Shown here: in pieces, positions 1 to 10,517 of the stretch
Layout: the number at the start of each line of letters is the position of its first letter
Numbering within the stretch: the first letter of the stretch is position 1
DNA from: Dasypus novemcinctus
Lineage: Eukaryota; Chordata; Mammalia; Cingulata; Dasypodidae
Assembly: GCF_030445035.2 (NCBI RefSeq)
Contig: NC_080680.1
Span: forward strand, 95,299,157-95,363,156
DNA: 64,000 nt
Reading direction: 5' to 3'
The notes under the pieces: model-generated
Told to the model about the DNA's origin: nothing
Databases searched by the model: none
Seen by the model: only the letters and a program-made list of their open reading frames with translations
Program-made: the position numbers and the translations under genes

Positions 1-2627
1 GCATTTATGCTGCTCAAGTTATCCTAACTTGTTGCTCATTACTAATAAAAGTGTTTCCAAGAACAAGCTAGCATGTTACAGGCAACATAGATTCCAGAAG
101 AGATCTTAAAAGCAGTAAAATCTAAGATGTGAAATGATGGAGGGCTTGGAAAAAGCTATACCAAAAGAGTAAGAATTATAGGTCAAATTAGTAAGCTTTA
201 TGTTTCTGTTTATGTGTTGTAATTGTTTTGTGTTTATCTGTTTGTTCAATGTCAGTGTGTGTGTGGTAATTGTTTCAGTGTGTGTTGTAATGGTTTTTGT
301 GATTGTTCATTGTCAGTATGTATTTTGATACCTCTGGATGGTGATATAAATTAATAAATAAAAACTTCTAAAAGAGCTCTATTCAAATGGCCAAAAATTA
401 AATAAGCACTTATATTAATACATTGTTTTAAATGTTAATAAGATCTCTACAATAATAAAAAGTGTAAATCAGTCTTGATTAACAAAATTACTATAAGTCT
501 CTTCATAAAGACTAGTTCTTGCCCAAATTGAAATGTATAGTTTATTTTTCTTCACAGGATAAAATAAAGGATGTAAAATTTAAATGAATATTTAAAAAGG
601 TAAAAAGTTTGTGGGAGTGCTGACTGCAATTTGATAAGTCTGTTCAAAAAAAAAAAAAAAAAGGAGAAGTATGTTTTGTCCTAAGAGAAGATGGCTAGTT
701 TTCATAAAATCAAAATAGAAATATGCAGGACAAAATTTGAATGCATGTGGCAAGTTGTAAAAGGTATTGTGGTAACTTTAAGTAAGGGAATGTGTTCTGT
801 AAAGGTGAAATTCATCTTAAAATAATATAATTATAGTGTATATGGTTATAAATAATTATAAGAAGTTTGTGGAAACGTTGTTTGAATTGAGGTGTTTAAA
901 TGGCTAATTCCAGGAAGTCATTATTGAACAAAAACTAAATTGATAATAATAATGAAAGTATTATTTTAACAAGTTTGTTTAGTGTTAATGGTAATTGCAT
1001 GTTGTTAGAGGTTTGATTGGAGACAGTTTCCAAAACCATTTTGGTGACTTATGTATGTAGGATGTATTGAGTGTGTTTTTATTATTAAAGAAACAGAAAA
1101 TAATTTTGTCCTAAAATAGAATGATTGGTTATTAAGAAAGAGTAGGGTGTAGGAGAAAACCTGAATGAAGACAAAAAGTGTGGAAGGTTTGTGGAAAAGG
1201 GACTTTTGTGGTTAAAGTTGAGTAAGATTTGATGGGTCTATCTATAAATTTTTAAAAGCTTTAGTACCAAATAGTATGTGTCACAGAAATGACCTCTTAT
1301 CGTAAATTAAAGTAACACTATTGTAGTATGAGCAGTCCCAAATATTGCTAGTTTGTTGCAAGAAATGAATACCCAACTGTGTCACTATCACTTTGTTTTA
1401 AAACTTGCTAAGCCTTCCTTTAATATTTCCTTAGGCAAGTCAAGCCAACCCACATTCTTCTACCTATAGAAAAGTCAACAGTGGACTTTTGCAGTGCTTC
1501 CCCAAGGCTCTGTGCATGGCCCAACAATCTGCCCTGGTCTGGTGGCAAAGAATCTGGCTGTATAGAAGACACCTGTGGCAGCAACCCTACTAAAAAACAT
1601 CAGAGACAATGGTATTTTAAGGGTCTGGAATAGGCAAACAATTGGGACAGGCTGCAAGGTTCCTGCTGCTCTATCAAATTCTTAAATGTTATTTGATTGG
1701 GTAAGACAAAACTGTACCCACCACTTTAATTGATAAAGTACAATGTTTTCTCATGTTAATAGAATTTGTAATATTGTTGGAATACTAAAAATATTTTTTC
1801 CCTCACTGAGATGTGTTAATTGGGAAAGGTCCTTCATGGGAATAGGAGAACCTCCAGCAGGCTGCTTAAAATTTTTTTTTTAATAAAAAAAGGGGAGAAG
1901 GTGGATATTGACTTAGCCTGTGAATGGGATATGGCCAGCAACAATATTGGCTTTAGGTGGGGTTTGTGGCAAAGGCAACATTCTAACTGAGTACCCCTCA
2001 GGCTATAGTCATAATTATGGGAAAAGGCAATAAGTCCAATATAAAAAAGCAATTGTGTGCAGCATAGGAAGCACTTCTAAGAGTGAAAATCTTAGCCTAA
2101 TAGTGTCTGGTTACTCTGAAGACTGCCATCCCTATCCAAGGGAGGATTCTCTGTGGAAGAACATCTAGGGCACCTGCCAGCAGTGACAGGTAACTGTCTG
2201 TCATGTCCCTGCCTATTCCTCTAATATCCTTCTCAGGACTGTTGAGGCAGACGCCTCATGAAGATCCAGAGCCATACAAATGAGACCTGAAAAGAAGCTG
2301 AGTGGCTCCACTGGAAAGGTGAATGTTGTGAGTACCAGACCTTGTGGTGCCTAACCCAGTGGTTCCAGCTGCCTGTTGTACACCAGCAGTTTGTGGACAT
2401 CACCCATGGGTGTCCTTTATACTCACTTCAATGACTGTCGTATCAGTCCTCTCCTGCTCTTGGGAAGGGCAGCATGTGCTTTCACTGCTACAGACACTAC
2501 ATCAGGGCTCTTATAACAAGCCAGCTATTGTTTTCTGCCTGGAAAATGGGTCCTCACAATGATGGACTAAGTTAATTCAACACTGAGTTGTGGCCTCAGG
2601 TTCAGTGAAGATGCTAAGAGCAGGACT
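1..2627. repeat. AT-rich retroviral-type interspersed sequence, no gene
   Basis: No open frame here resembles a protein I know. The stretch from about 75 to 1130 is AT-rich and resembles two other places in the window: 7489-8390, inside the young provirus, and scattered blocks between about 11400 and 12800, inside the old ERV1-like element. Shared landmarks are a 'ttacaggcaacat' start (also at 7489), an 'agagctctattcaaat' block near 375, and a 'ggctaattccag' block near 900. Around 1880-1905 a purine run looks like a polypurine tract followed by LTR-like sequence. I infer decayed endogenous-retrovirus internal sequence. The family name is not certain. Confidence 0.4.
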
Positions 2628-2629
2628 GA

Positions 2630-3101
2630 TGTGGGCTATGGGTGGGAGGCTCTTTGTCTCTTCGGAAATAACATTAACCTAAGCTGTCTGTCCTGACTTG
2701 TGGGTGTGGGATGGTGAGAGGCTGCAGCCCTGCCCTTGGCAACCATAGCAACAACTCCAGTCTCAGGAAACAGTTTATCAATGCAAACTCTGTAAACTTT
2801 AAATATTCAAAACAAATGTGCTTAAAGCTTATCTAGAATGTATGAAGTCCATGTTACAAGCTTACCTAGGATGTGGAAGATATATATGCTGATTCAAACC
2901 TATTGAGCACTGAAACAAAGAAGGATTTAGCCCTTCCTCTGTACAAAAGGAACTCAAAATTCTTGTTTGGGGCTTGGGTTTGAAACTGAAAGCTCCCGAG
3001 TCTGGCTGGCCATCAATGAACCATTTTTCCTTCTCAAAATCATTCCTGAATCCTGGCCTTTTTATATGCAAATAATTGAACCTCTCTCAAATTCTACAAT
3101 A
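2630..3101 (+). repeat. 5' LTR of the old ERV1-like provirus
   Basis: The segment begins TGTGGGCT and runs colinearly with 14725-15207. It includes a shared 'aggatgtggaagatatatatgct' type block near 2869 and a promoter-like stretch near 2930-2950 ahead of the R/U5-like end. It is immediately followed by a primer-binding site, which makes it the 5' copy. The length of about 470 bp is usual for ERV1 LTRs. I did not find a convincing matching target duplication outside the two LTRs, as expected for an old element. Confidence 0.75.
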
Positions 3102-3105
3102 TTTT

Positions 3106-3123
3106 TGGGGGCTCTCCTGGGAT
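3106..3123 (+). other. Proline-type primer-binding site of the ERV1-like provirus
   Basis: The sequence TGGGGGCTCTCCTGGGAT lies five bases after the LTR end. It resembles the classical tRNA-Pro primer-binding site of gammaretroviruses (15 of 18 positions by eye). This position and match are the reason for calling the element class I. A leader with a splice-donor-like 'gaaggtaagact' follows near 3341-3352. Confidence 0.65.
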
Positions 3124-4829
3124 TGCAAATGAAGGCCAGAAATGGTAGCATTTTGCTGCCCCTTCCAAATCCCTGAGGAAGCCAGGAGTACTTGGGTGAA
3201 CCCCAAATTTGGGCACCCCTGGATTAAATTTAATCCAGAAAAGATGTGGGCTCCATCAGAATCTTCCCAACAAAAATCAAGGGCAATGGAAGGGCTGAAG
3301 AGAAAGATTCTGGGAACAAAAAAGAACTCCGAACATGGAAGAAGGTAAGACTCCCCGGGGAAGCACAGTCTGGAGAACCCTAGTTTTAATTGCTAGGAAG
3401 GGAGGCTGATCAACTCCCAAGAGAGCCCTAGTAGCCCCAGAAAATTAGGGGGAAGCCATTCTCTCTAGGTCTGAAAAAGGAGAAAACCCAGGAAAAAACC
3501 TAGTGTTTTGGGTTTGTCTAACTGCATGTTAGAATCTGGTACTTGTCTTATATCCATGGAAGGATTGGAGGCTTAATTGTAATAGGAAGGGATGTTTATA
3601 GGTTTGAGTCCTAATGTCCTGGAAATTGGTCTGGATTTTTAAAAACTTGGTTACAGTAAAATGGATCAGTCTTTCTAGTGAAGCTTGGTCTGGGTGTAAA
3701 GTTAAACAGAGAAACAGGTCTAGCTGGAATCTTTTGTTATGGTGCTGAATTGAGAATGAATTTACTTTATAACAGATATTAATGTTAAGTGTTCTCTCTA
3801 AGGTTTGTGATGGCTGTGGGGGCAGTCATGCTGGAAAAACATATATAGTATTTATGGGTCAGATTAGTGACCTTTGTGCTTCTGTCTGTGTCAGTTCAAT
3901 ACTGGTGTTGGAGTTGTGCGGTTATGTAAAGTGGAATTTAGTTGATCTAGAACCCTCCCTTGCCATTGGCAAGGGGGAGAATTGATTATGGGGCAAAATT
4001 GCAGAGTCTGGATGTTTGTGCATGCTCTGCTGCCTCATCTCTGGCCTGCCCCTTTGCCAGGGCTTGGAGGCTGTCTGTGTCCATGCCATGCACCCAGGTT
4101 TGTTGGGGCTGCCCCAGTCATGGTAGCTGGGTCTGCAGGAGGGGTGCTGAATTTGAGTAGGTTCTGTCTGCCCATTTTGGCTGAAAACTGGAAAGGGGGG
4201 AGTGGTTTGCCCCTTTCCAGTGAGTCCACACCTTCTATTCATAAGCCACATTCCTATTTAATCACTGTGCCTGGAAGGGGGGAGGTGAAGGGGATGAAAA
4301 GCAGGATCAAAATAAATGCAGTAAAATTTCCTCCCTAGGGTGTCAATGGCCTTACATGCTGCCCAGGTTCTTTACCTTTTGGAATCTCTCTCTCTGTAAG
4401 ACTGAAGAAATACTTTAAAATGTTTTAGAACTGTAAACTTGTCTGAAGAAAGGAGGCTATTGCTTGAAACAATAGACCTCTAATCACTTGATAGCCTTTT
4501 CAGTGGTCTGGCTGGGAACTTCAGGGTTGTGAGACTACAGAGGGAAAAGAAATAAAAGAATGAAATGCCACTTTGAAATCTATGTTTGGCTTTTGTCAGT
4601 TGCTGACACCTAAGAATTCATGGTAAAAAAAGTATAAAATGTAGTTTAAAATGAATCTTTAAATAATCAGTACTCTCTTGTTGGTGAATTAAATGCATAA
4701 TATTCAGATGAGTATTTGTTCTGGTACTAGGAAAAGACAGAACTTCACAAGATAGTTACTAATAAAATTCTTGTAGCTTAATTAATAAAAGTATCCAATT
4801 CACCTTAAGGTTAAAACTTAATAAAAACT
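3124..4829 (+). other. Leader and internal remnant of the ERV1-like provirus, no intact gene
   Basis: The stretch contains a leader-like segment with a donor-like site near 3345, then increasingly AT-rich sequence. Short open frames such as 3982-4338 have no recognisable domain and I treat them as chance. The segment ends at the GTAAC target duplication where the younger provirus inserted. Confidence 0.5.
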
Positions 4830-4834
4830 GTAAC

Positions 4835-6058
4835 TGCGGTCACCCCTCAGGCTGAAGTGTGGTTTGCTGGCCTGGCGGGGGAGCAGCCGCGGCAGGCCAA
4901 GCCGCTGCCCCCATAATAGGGTGGCTGGTCGGACTCACCGCCACCCCTGAAGGGAGCTCGGCATGGGCGCAGAGTGCCCTCGGGCGGTCACCCCTCAGGC
5001 TGAAGTGTGGTTTGCTGGCCTGGCGGGGGAGCAGCCGCGGCAGGCCAAGCCGCTGCCCCCATAATAGGGTGGCTGGTCGGACTCACCGCCACCCCTGAAG
5101 GGAGCTCGGCATGGGCGCAGAGTGCCCTCGGGTCTCCCCTTCTCAGCGGCCATGCTTCCGCGGCCGCCCCTCCTCCCGGATGGCGCCACATGATGCCTGT
5201 GGGGCGGCACCCTTCTTCTTCTTTCTCCCTGCCAGGCGCAGGGCGGAAAATTCCAGTCTGCCCTTTTCCCCTCCCCCGACAGCAACAACAGCCAGGCGTG
5301 GGTGGAGAAATCCAGTCTGCCCTTTTCCCCTCTCCCGACAGCAGCAACAGCCAGGTGTGGGCGGAAAAATCCAGCCCGCCCTTTTCCCTTCCCCCGACAG
5401 CAGCAACAGCCAGGCGTGGGCGGGAAACTCAAGTCTGCCCTCCACCCCAGCAACAGCAGCCACCAATCCCTAAACCCTGCCCCTTCCCCCAGCAACAGCG
5501 ACAGCCAATCTCTAACCACCACCCCTCCCCCGTCCAGTACCGCCCACTGACCTTTCGCCGGCAACCAATCAGAACAGGGCGTGGCTTCGACCAATCAGCC
5601 TTCCCCAGCCCCTATAAAACTGTTGCCTCTCCCTCAGTAAAGTGGACTTGCGTGTTTACCTTGTCTCCGCGGTAGTTCTTCTGCCGTGCGCCCTCCAGTC
5701 CTGAGAGCCCCCGACAAGGGCCTGGCCTCCCTTGTCCCCAGTTCGTCGCCTGCTTCTCCGGGCGACCCCTTCGTCGCCTGCTTCTCCGGGCGACCCCTTC
5801 GTCGCCGGCTTCTCCGGGCGACCCCTTCGTCGCCGGCTTCGCCAGGCGACCCCTTCGTCGCCGGCTTCGCCGGGCGACCCCGTCAGCCGAACCGCGCAAC
5901 CCCTTGTGAGACCGATCCCTCGTCTGCTGCCGGACCGACCCCTCGTCCCAGGTGGGACCGACCCCTCGTCCCAAGCGGGACCGACCCCTCGTCCAGAGCT
6001 GGACCGACCCCTCGTCCGCAGCCAGACCCCACCTCTACCGACCGAGCAAGCCGCCGCA
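4835..6058 (+). repeat. 5' LTR of the young ERVK-type provirus, with a 148-bp tandem duplication at its start
   Basis: This LTR is 1224 bp and the 3' LTR is 1076 bp. The 148-bp difference is exactly a tandem duplication of the U3 start (units beginning at 4836 and 4984). U3 also contains about three 59-60-bp repeats between 5235 and 5430. Two CCAAT boxes (5565 and 5591) precede a TATAAAA box (5613-5619). The downstream R/U5 holds five 28-bp repeats rich in 'cgtcgcc' (about 5740-5881) followed by four roughly 23-bp 'gaccgacccctcgtcc' repeats. Long proline- and arginine-rich open frames here on both strands are a by-product of the GC-rich repeats, not genes. Confidence 0.85.
5613..5619 (+). promoter_or_regulatory. 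TATA box of the 5' LTR promoter
   Basis: TATAAAA is preceded at about 20 and 45 bp by two CCAAT motifs in the same orientation, the usual arrangement of a retroviral U3 promoter. The identical arrangement recurs in the 3' LTR (TATA at 10067-10073) and in the solo LTR near 50180. Confidence 0.7.
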
Positions 6059-6060
6059 GC

Positions 6061-6078
6061 TGGCGCCCAACGTGGGGC
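6061..6078 (+). other. Lysine-type primer-binding site, first copy
   Basis: The sequence TGGCGCCCAACGTGGGGC starts two bases after the LTR end. It is the standard complement of tRNA-Lys(1,2) used by betaretroviruses and ERVK relatives. The same 18 bases recur at 6120-6137 because a 59-bp segment covering the LTR end and primer site is tandemly duplicated. Confidence 0.85.
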
Positions 6079-6119
6079 AGAGCACCCCCACCGCCACCGA
6101 CTGAGCAAGCCGCCGCAGC

Positions 6120-6137
6120 TGGCGCCCAACGTGGGGC
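6120..6137 (+). other. Lysine-type primer-binding site, second copy
   Basis: This is an exact repeat of the site at 6061-6078, preceded by the same LTR-terminal sequence (gcaagccgccgca). Two tandem primer sites in one provirus are unusual. They could record slippage or re-priming during reverse transcription. Confidence 0.8.
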
Positions 6138-6179
6138 GAGGCAACCCCACCACAGCCTCACTCCATAACCTGGCGGCCC

Positions 6180-7000
6180 CCCCCTCCTCTCTTCTCACCG
6201 TGGGACTTCTCTCGTGCAACATTGCTGCTACCTGAGCCTTGGCTACCTCATATGATCCACGGCGGTCTGGGAGAATCGCTGGATGGCTTTCTCCTTCCAT
6301 GTCGGGGGCTTATACCGACCCGCTATGATTAAGAGGAGCCTTGGATTTCTCGGGAGCGTGCGCTTGCACGTCTGAAGTAATCCTACCACAGCCCTACGCC
6401 CTCCTCTCTTCTCACCTTGGGACTTCTCTCGTGCAACTTTGCTGCTACCTGAGCCTTGGCTACCTCATATGATCCACGGCGGTCTGGGAGAATCGCTGGA
6501 TGGCTTTCTCCTTCCATGTCGGGGGTTTATACCGACCCGCTATGATTAAGAGGAGCCTTGGATTTCTCGGGAGCGCGCGCTTGCACGTCTGAAGTAATCC
6601 TACCACAGCCCTACGCCCTCCTCTCTTCTCACCTTGGGACTTCTCTCGTGCAACATTGCTGCTACCTGAGCCTTGGCTACCTCATACGATCCACGGCGGT
6701 CTGGGAGAATCGCTGGATGGCTTTCTCCTTCCATGTCGGGGGCTTATACCGACCCGCTATGATTAAGAGGAGCCTTGGATTTCTCGGGAGCACGCGCTTG
6801 CACGTCTGAAGTAACCCTACCATAGCCCTACGCTCTCCTCTCTTCTCACCCCTATCTTTTCGCTCTGCATTGCTGCTCCTGAACCTTGGTGACCTCATAT
6901 GATCCACGGCGGTCTGGGAGAATCGCTGGATGGCTTTCTCCTTCCATGTTGGGGGCTTATACCGACCCGCTATGATTAAGAGGCGCCAATAAAACTCTCA
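6180..7000 (+). repeat. Four tandem ~217-bp leader repeats of the young provirus
   Basis: The landmark 'gatccacggcggtctgggag' occurs at about 6254, 6471, 6688 and 6901, a spacing of 217, 217 and 213 bp. Each unit also has 'catgtcgggg' or 'catgttgggg', 'accgacccgctatgattaag' and a 'cttctctcgtgcaac' type block. The last unit is the most divergent. They lie between the primer site and the gag-like start, where retroviral leaders carry packaging and dimerisation signals. Any such role is inference. Confidence 0.8.
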
Positions 7001-7249
7001 GGAGCGCGTGCCTGAGCACCTCCACCCCTGCCTTCACCTCTGCCTCCTCCCCTCCGTGCTTGCTCCCCTTTGCCTTGCTCCACTGCTCGTCGTCCCGCCC
7101 TCCCCTCGTCGGGGCCTTCTCTTGGCCCGCGACCACCGTCGGAGCCCCACCGGCTCCGACCCCTCGTCTCACCGCGCACCTCGGCTCCCATCGCCGCGCT
7201 CTCAAGGTAAGGGCCCCTTTTCTTATCGGCTCCAAAAGGCCATTAGCAA

Positions 7250-7497
7250 TGGGTAACATCCTATCTGCTAAGCAAGCCCCACAAGTTCGGGCCCTCACCG
7301 GTCTCCTAGACACTCACCGGTGTAAGATCTCTTTCAAACAGCTTCAAGTATATTGGGACCTTCTTCTCCCCTTTAATCCGTGGCTTACCACGTGTCAGCT
7401 TTGGGACCCGGACACCTATACTCGCCTTATAGATAGGGTCACTTTTGCTGTGGAGCAGGAAGGTAAAAGATTCCCTCCTGGCTTATTACAGGCAACA
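7250..7497 (+). pseudogene. gag-like start of the young provirus (fossil fragment)
   Basis: The reading frame begins MGNILSAKQ, with a glycine at position 2 as in myristoylated retroviral matrix proteins. About 80 residues resembling a betaretroviral matrix N-terminus follow (tryptophan-rich LPFNPWL and LWDPDTY segments). Only this first part of gag is recognisable; the sequence then passes into the AT-rich segment. It is a fragment of a broken element. Confidence 0.6.
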
Positions 7498-8390
7498 TGA
7501 AGTCCACAAGAAATCTTGAAGGGTATAATCTATGATATGCTATATAAAAAAAGATTTAAAAGCAGCTATACCAAGAAAGTAAGAATTATGAGTCAACTGT
7601 AAATAAATTATATATTTCTGTTAATGTGTTGTAATTGTTCTGTGTTTGTCTGTCTGTTTGTTCAATGTCAACGTATATTGTGATACCTCCGGATGGTAAA
7701 TATAAATTACTAGAAATCTTTAAAAGAGCTCTATTCAAATGGCCAAAAATTAAATAAGCGCTTATATTAATACTTAAGTTTATTATATTAATACATAAGT
7801 TTAAATGTTAATAAGATATCTACAATTTAAAAAAAAATTGTAAGTCTTAATTAACAAAATTAACTGTACGTCTTCATAAAGAGTTGTTCTTGCCTAGATT
7901 AAAATGAATAACTTATTTTTCTTCACAGGATAATATAAAGAATGTAAAACTTATATGAATATTAAAAAGGTTAAAAGTTTGTAAAAATGCTAACGGAAAT
8001 GTAATAAGTTTTGCAAAAAGACGTATTTTGTCCTAAAGTAAGATGGCTAATTTTTCATAAACTCTTGAAATTTAATTTGCATGCGGCAAGTGTAAAAGGT
8101 ATTGTGATAACTTTATGTAAGGGAATGTGTTCTGTAAAGATAAAATTTATCTTCAATAGTTTACATTAAGGTATTAAATGGCTAATTCCAAAAGGTCATT
8201 CTTAAATATATATATATATATAAAACTGAATTGATGATAATAATAATAAAAGGTAATTTTATAACAGGAAAGATTAACAGCAACCAAGCTCTCCTACCAA
8301 CTTGCTTTTAGGAAACAGTTTCTAATATTGCATGCTACTAAATATTTAAAGAAAAGTTATTTTTGAGGAAACAGAAGATGATTTTGTCTT
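7489..8390 (+). repeat. AT-rich segment within the young provirus, related to 75-1130
   Basis: Base composition changes sharply from the GC-rich leader and gag-like part. The segment shares many blocks in order with the start of the window, such as 'ttgttcaatgtcaa', 'gagctctattcaaatggcca' and 'ggctaattcc'. It contains no meaningful open frame. It may have been acquired by recombination with an ERV1-type transcript, or it may be a filler normal to this family. Confidence 0.5.
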
Positions 8391-9436
8391 TGCAGCCATT
8401 GTCTATTTAGCAACACCCCTTGCTATCGGCCTAGCCACTGTTGCGCCGGACGATTGGAACCTTAAACAAAGACGACTCCTCACTGTCATCTTCCTATCTA
8501 TCGTTACTATATTTACTGCCCTCATTCTCCTTCGTTTATAAAGCAGTCTCCTACAAACCACAAAGTTTCTGTCTTAAACATACCATTCTCAACCCTATCC
8601 TCTAAATGATCTTCTCACTTCCCCCACAGCCTTTAATACTCTATTTCTTCCTCATAACCTTTGCTTTCTTGATAATATTTTCCGCCATCTGTCTAGCCAC
8701 TACCACCCCAGAAGATTGTAACCACGGCCCCCCATGCCGCCATCGCTCTCAAGCAGCTCCAGCCCCGCGAAACGGCCCGCAACCTGCTTTCCCCGGCCTG
8801 CGGCCTGCTTTCTAGCATCTAATAACATTTCTGCTTTTAACAGCTCCCCATACTTCTGCGGAGCTTCCTCCTGTCTCGACCTCACTCCTCTTCTCAGCCA
8901 TCTAAAGCGTCCTTTCTCGTCCCCTGCCCCCCTCCTTTTTTCGCTTGAACCCCTACTGCGTTGCAGATTGGGCCGCCCCATGTCGGCCCGCCCCATTAGC
9001 ATCGGCCTCTCTCACACCCGTGAAGACTTTGGCCTTCTTATTGTCCTCGCCTACGTCTCCACCACTCCCGACGCTGCCGCCACCACCGTCGCTGGTGCCC
9101 TGACGCGACTTGTCCTCACCGCTGCGATCCTCCAGACCATCACATAGTCTACCTCTGCCGCTCTTCGCCACCAAGAAGAGATCAACCACCTGTAACGCGC
9201 TATCATCCTGGACTTTTAACAGCACATGGACCTTATAGCCACCGAGATAAATGAGAATTGGACATTGGCCACCCTTGCTTGCAACGGCAAGATACTGCCC
9301 CCCAAATTGTACATTTGTATCCCCGTCATACTCACCTCCCTCTTCAGCCCCGCTTCCCTCATTGCTTACTGCCTCTTGGGCCTCAGCTACTTGTTGCTGC
9401 TGCCATCCTGGTGCTTATTTGAAAAGAAGGGGGAAA
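8391..9436 (+). other. 3' internal segment of the young provirus with hydrophobic frames and polypurine tract
   Basis: Several short frames are rich in leucine and isoleucine; the one ending next to the LTR has a hydrophobic stretch followed by a basic tail. This resembles the membrane-anchor end of an envelope protein, but I cannot assign it firmly. A polypurine tract (aaaagaagggggaaa, 9422-9436) directly abuts the 3' LTR, as required for plus-strand priming. The segment is a broken fossil. Confidence 0.5.
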
Positions 9437-10512
9437 TGCGGTCACCCCTCAGGCTGAAGTGTGGTTTGCTGGCCTGGCGGGGGAGCAGCCGCGGCAGGCC
9501 AAGCCGCTGCCCCCATAATAGGGTGGCTGGTCGGACTCACCGCCACCCCTGAAGGGAGCTCGGCATGGGCGCAGAGTGCCCTCGGGTCTCCCCTTCTCAG
9601 CGGCCATGCTTCCGCGGCCGCCCCTCCTCCCGGATGGCGCCACATGATGCCTGTGGGGCGGCACCCTTCTTCTTCTTTCTCCCTGCCAGGCGCAGGGCGG
9701 AAAATTCCAGTCTGCCCTTTTCCCCTCCCCCGACAGCAACAACAGCCAGGCGTGGGTGGAGAAATCCAGTCTGCCCTTTTCCCCTCTCCCGACAGCAGCA
9801 ACAGCCAGGTGTGGGCGGAAAAATCCAGCCCGCCCTTTTCCCTTCCCCCGACAGCAGCAACAGCCAGGCGTGGGCGGGAAACTCAAGTCTGCCCTCCACC
9901 CCAGCAACAGCAGCCACCAATCCCTAAACCCTGCCCCTTCCCCCAGCAACAGCGACAGCCAATCTCTAACCACCACCCCTCCCCCGTCCAGTACCGCCCA
10001 CTGACCTTTCGCCGGCAACCAATCAGAACAGGGCGTGGCTTCGACCAATCAGCCTTCCCCAGCCCCTATAAAACTGTTGCCTCTCCCTCAGTAAAGTGGA
10101 CTTGCGTGTTTACCTTGTCTCCGCGGTAGTTCTTCTGCCGTGCGCCCTCCAGTCCTGAGAGCCCCCGACAAGGGCCTGGCCTCCCTTGTCCCCAGTTCGT
10201 CGCCTGCTTCTCCGGGCGACCCCTTCGTCGCCTGCTTCTCCGGGCGACCCCTTCGTCGCCGGCTTCTCCGGGCGACCCCTTCGTCGCCGGCTTCGCCGGG
10301 CGACCCCTTCGTCGCCGGCTTCGCCGGGCGACCCCGTCAGCCGAACCGCGCAACCCCTTGTGAGACCGATCCCTCGTCTGCTGCCGGACCGACCCCTCGT
10401 CCCAGGTGGGACCGACCCCTCGTCCCAAGCGGGACCGACCCCTCGTCCAGAGCTGGACCGACCCCTCGTCCGCAGCCAGACCCCACCTCTACCGACCGAG
10501 CAAGCCGCCGCA
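9437..10512 (+). repeat. 3' LTR of the young ERVK-type provirus
   Basis: This 1076-bp LTR is nearly identical to the 5' LTR from 4983 onward. Over the long stretch compared by eye I noted a single base difference, in the 28-bp repeats. It carries the same CCAAT, TATA and repeat arrays. It ends GCCGCCGCA, followed by the GTAAC target duplication. Confidence 0.88.
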
Positions 10513-10517
10513 GTAAC

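Larger units (their letters stand above)
4835..10512 (+). mobile_element. Young betaretrovirus-like (ERVK-type) provirus, broken
   Basis: The provirus is flanked by the direct repeat GTAAC (4830-4834 and 10513-10517). It has LTRs beginning TG and ending CA, two lysine-type primer-binding sites, a leader of 217-bp tandem repeats, a gag-like start, an AT-rich segment, a 3' segment with hydrophobic frames and a polypurine tract abutting the 3' LTR. The internal region is only about 3.4 kb, less than half of a complete betaretrovirus, so the element is broken and could move only with help from relatives. The LTRs are almost identical once a duplication in the 5' copy is set aside. That points to an insertion well under a few million years old, unless gene conversion has homogenised them. 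Confidence 0.85.

Noticed and set aside
5740-6050. Possible CRISPR-like array in the 23-28-bp repeats
   Set aside because: The repeats are directly adjacent with no variable spacers and lie in LTR U5 of a mammalian provirus.
4988-6300. Proline-, arginine- and glutamine-rich frames of about 100-220 codons on both strands
   Set aside because: These fall entirely within LTR repeats and recur in the other LTRs. They reflect GC-rich composition, not genes.
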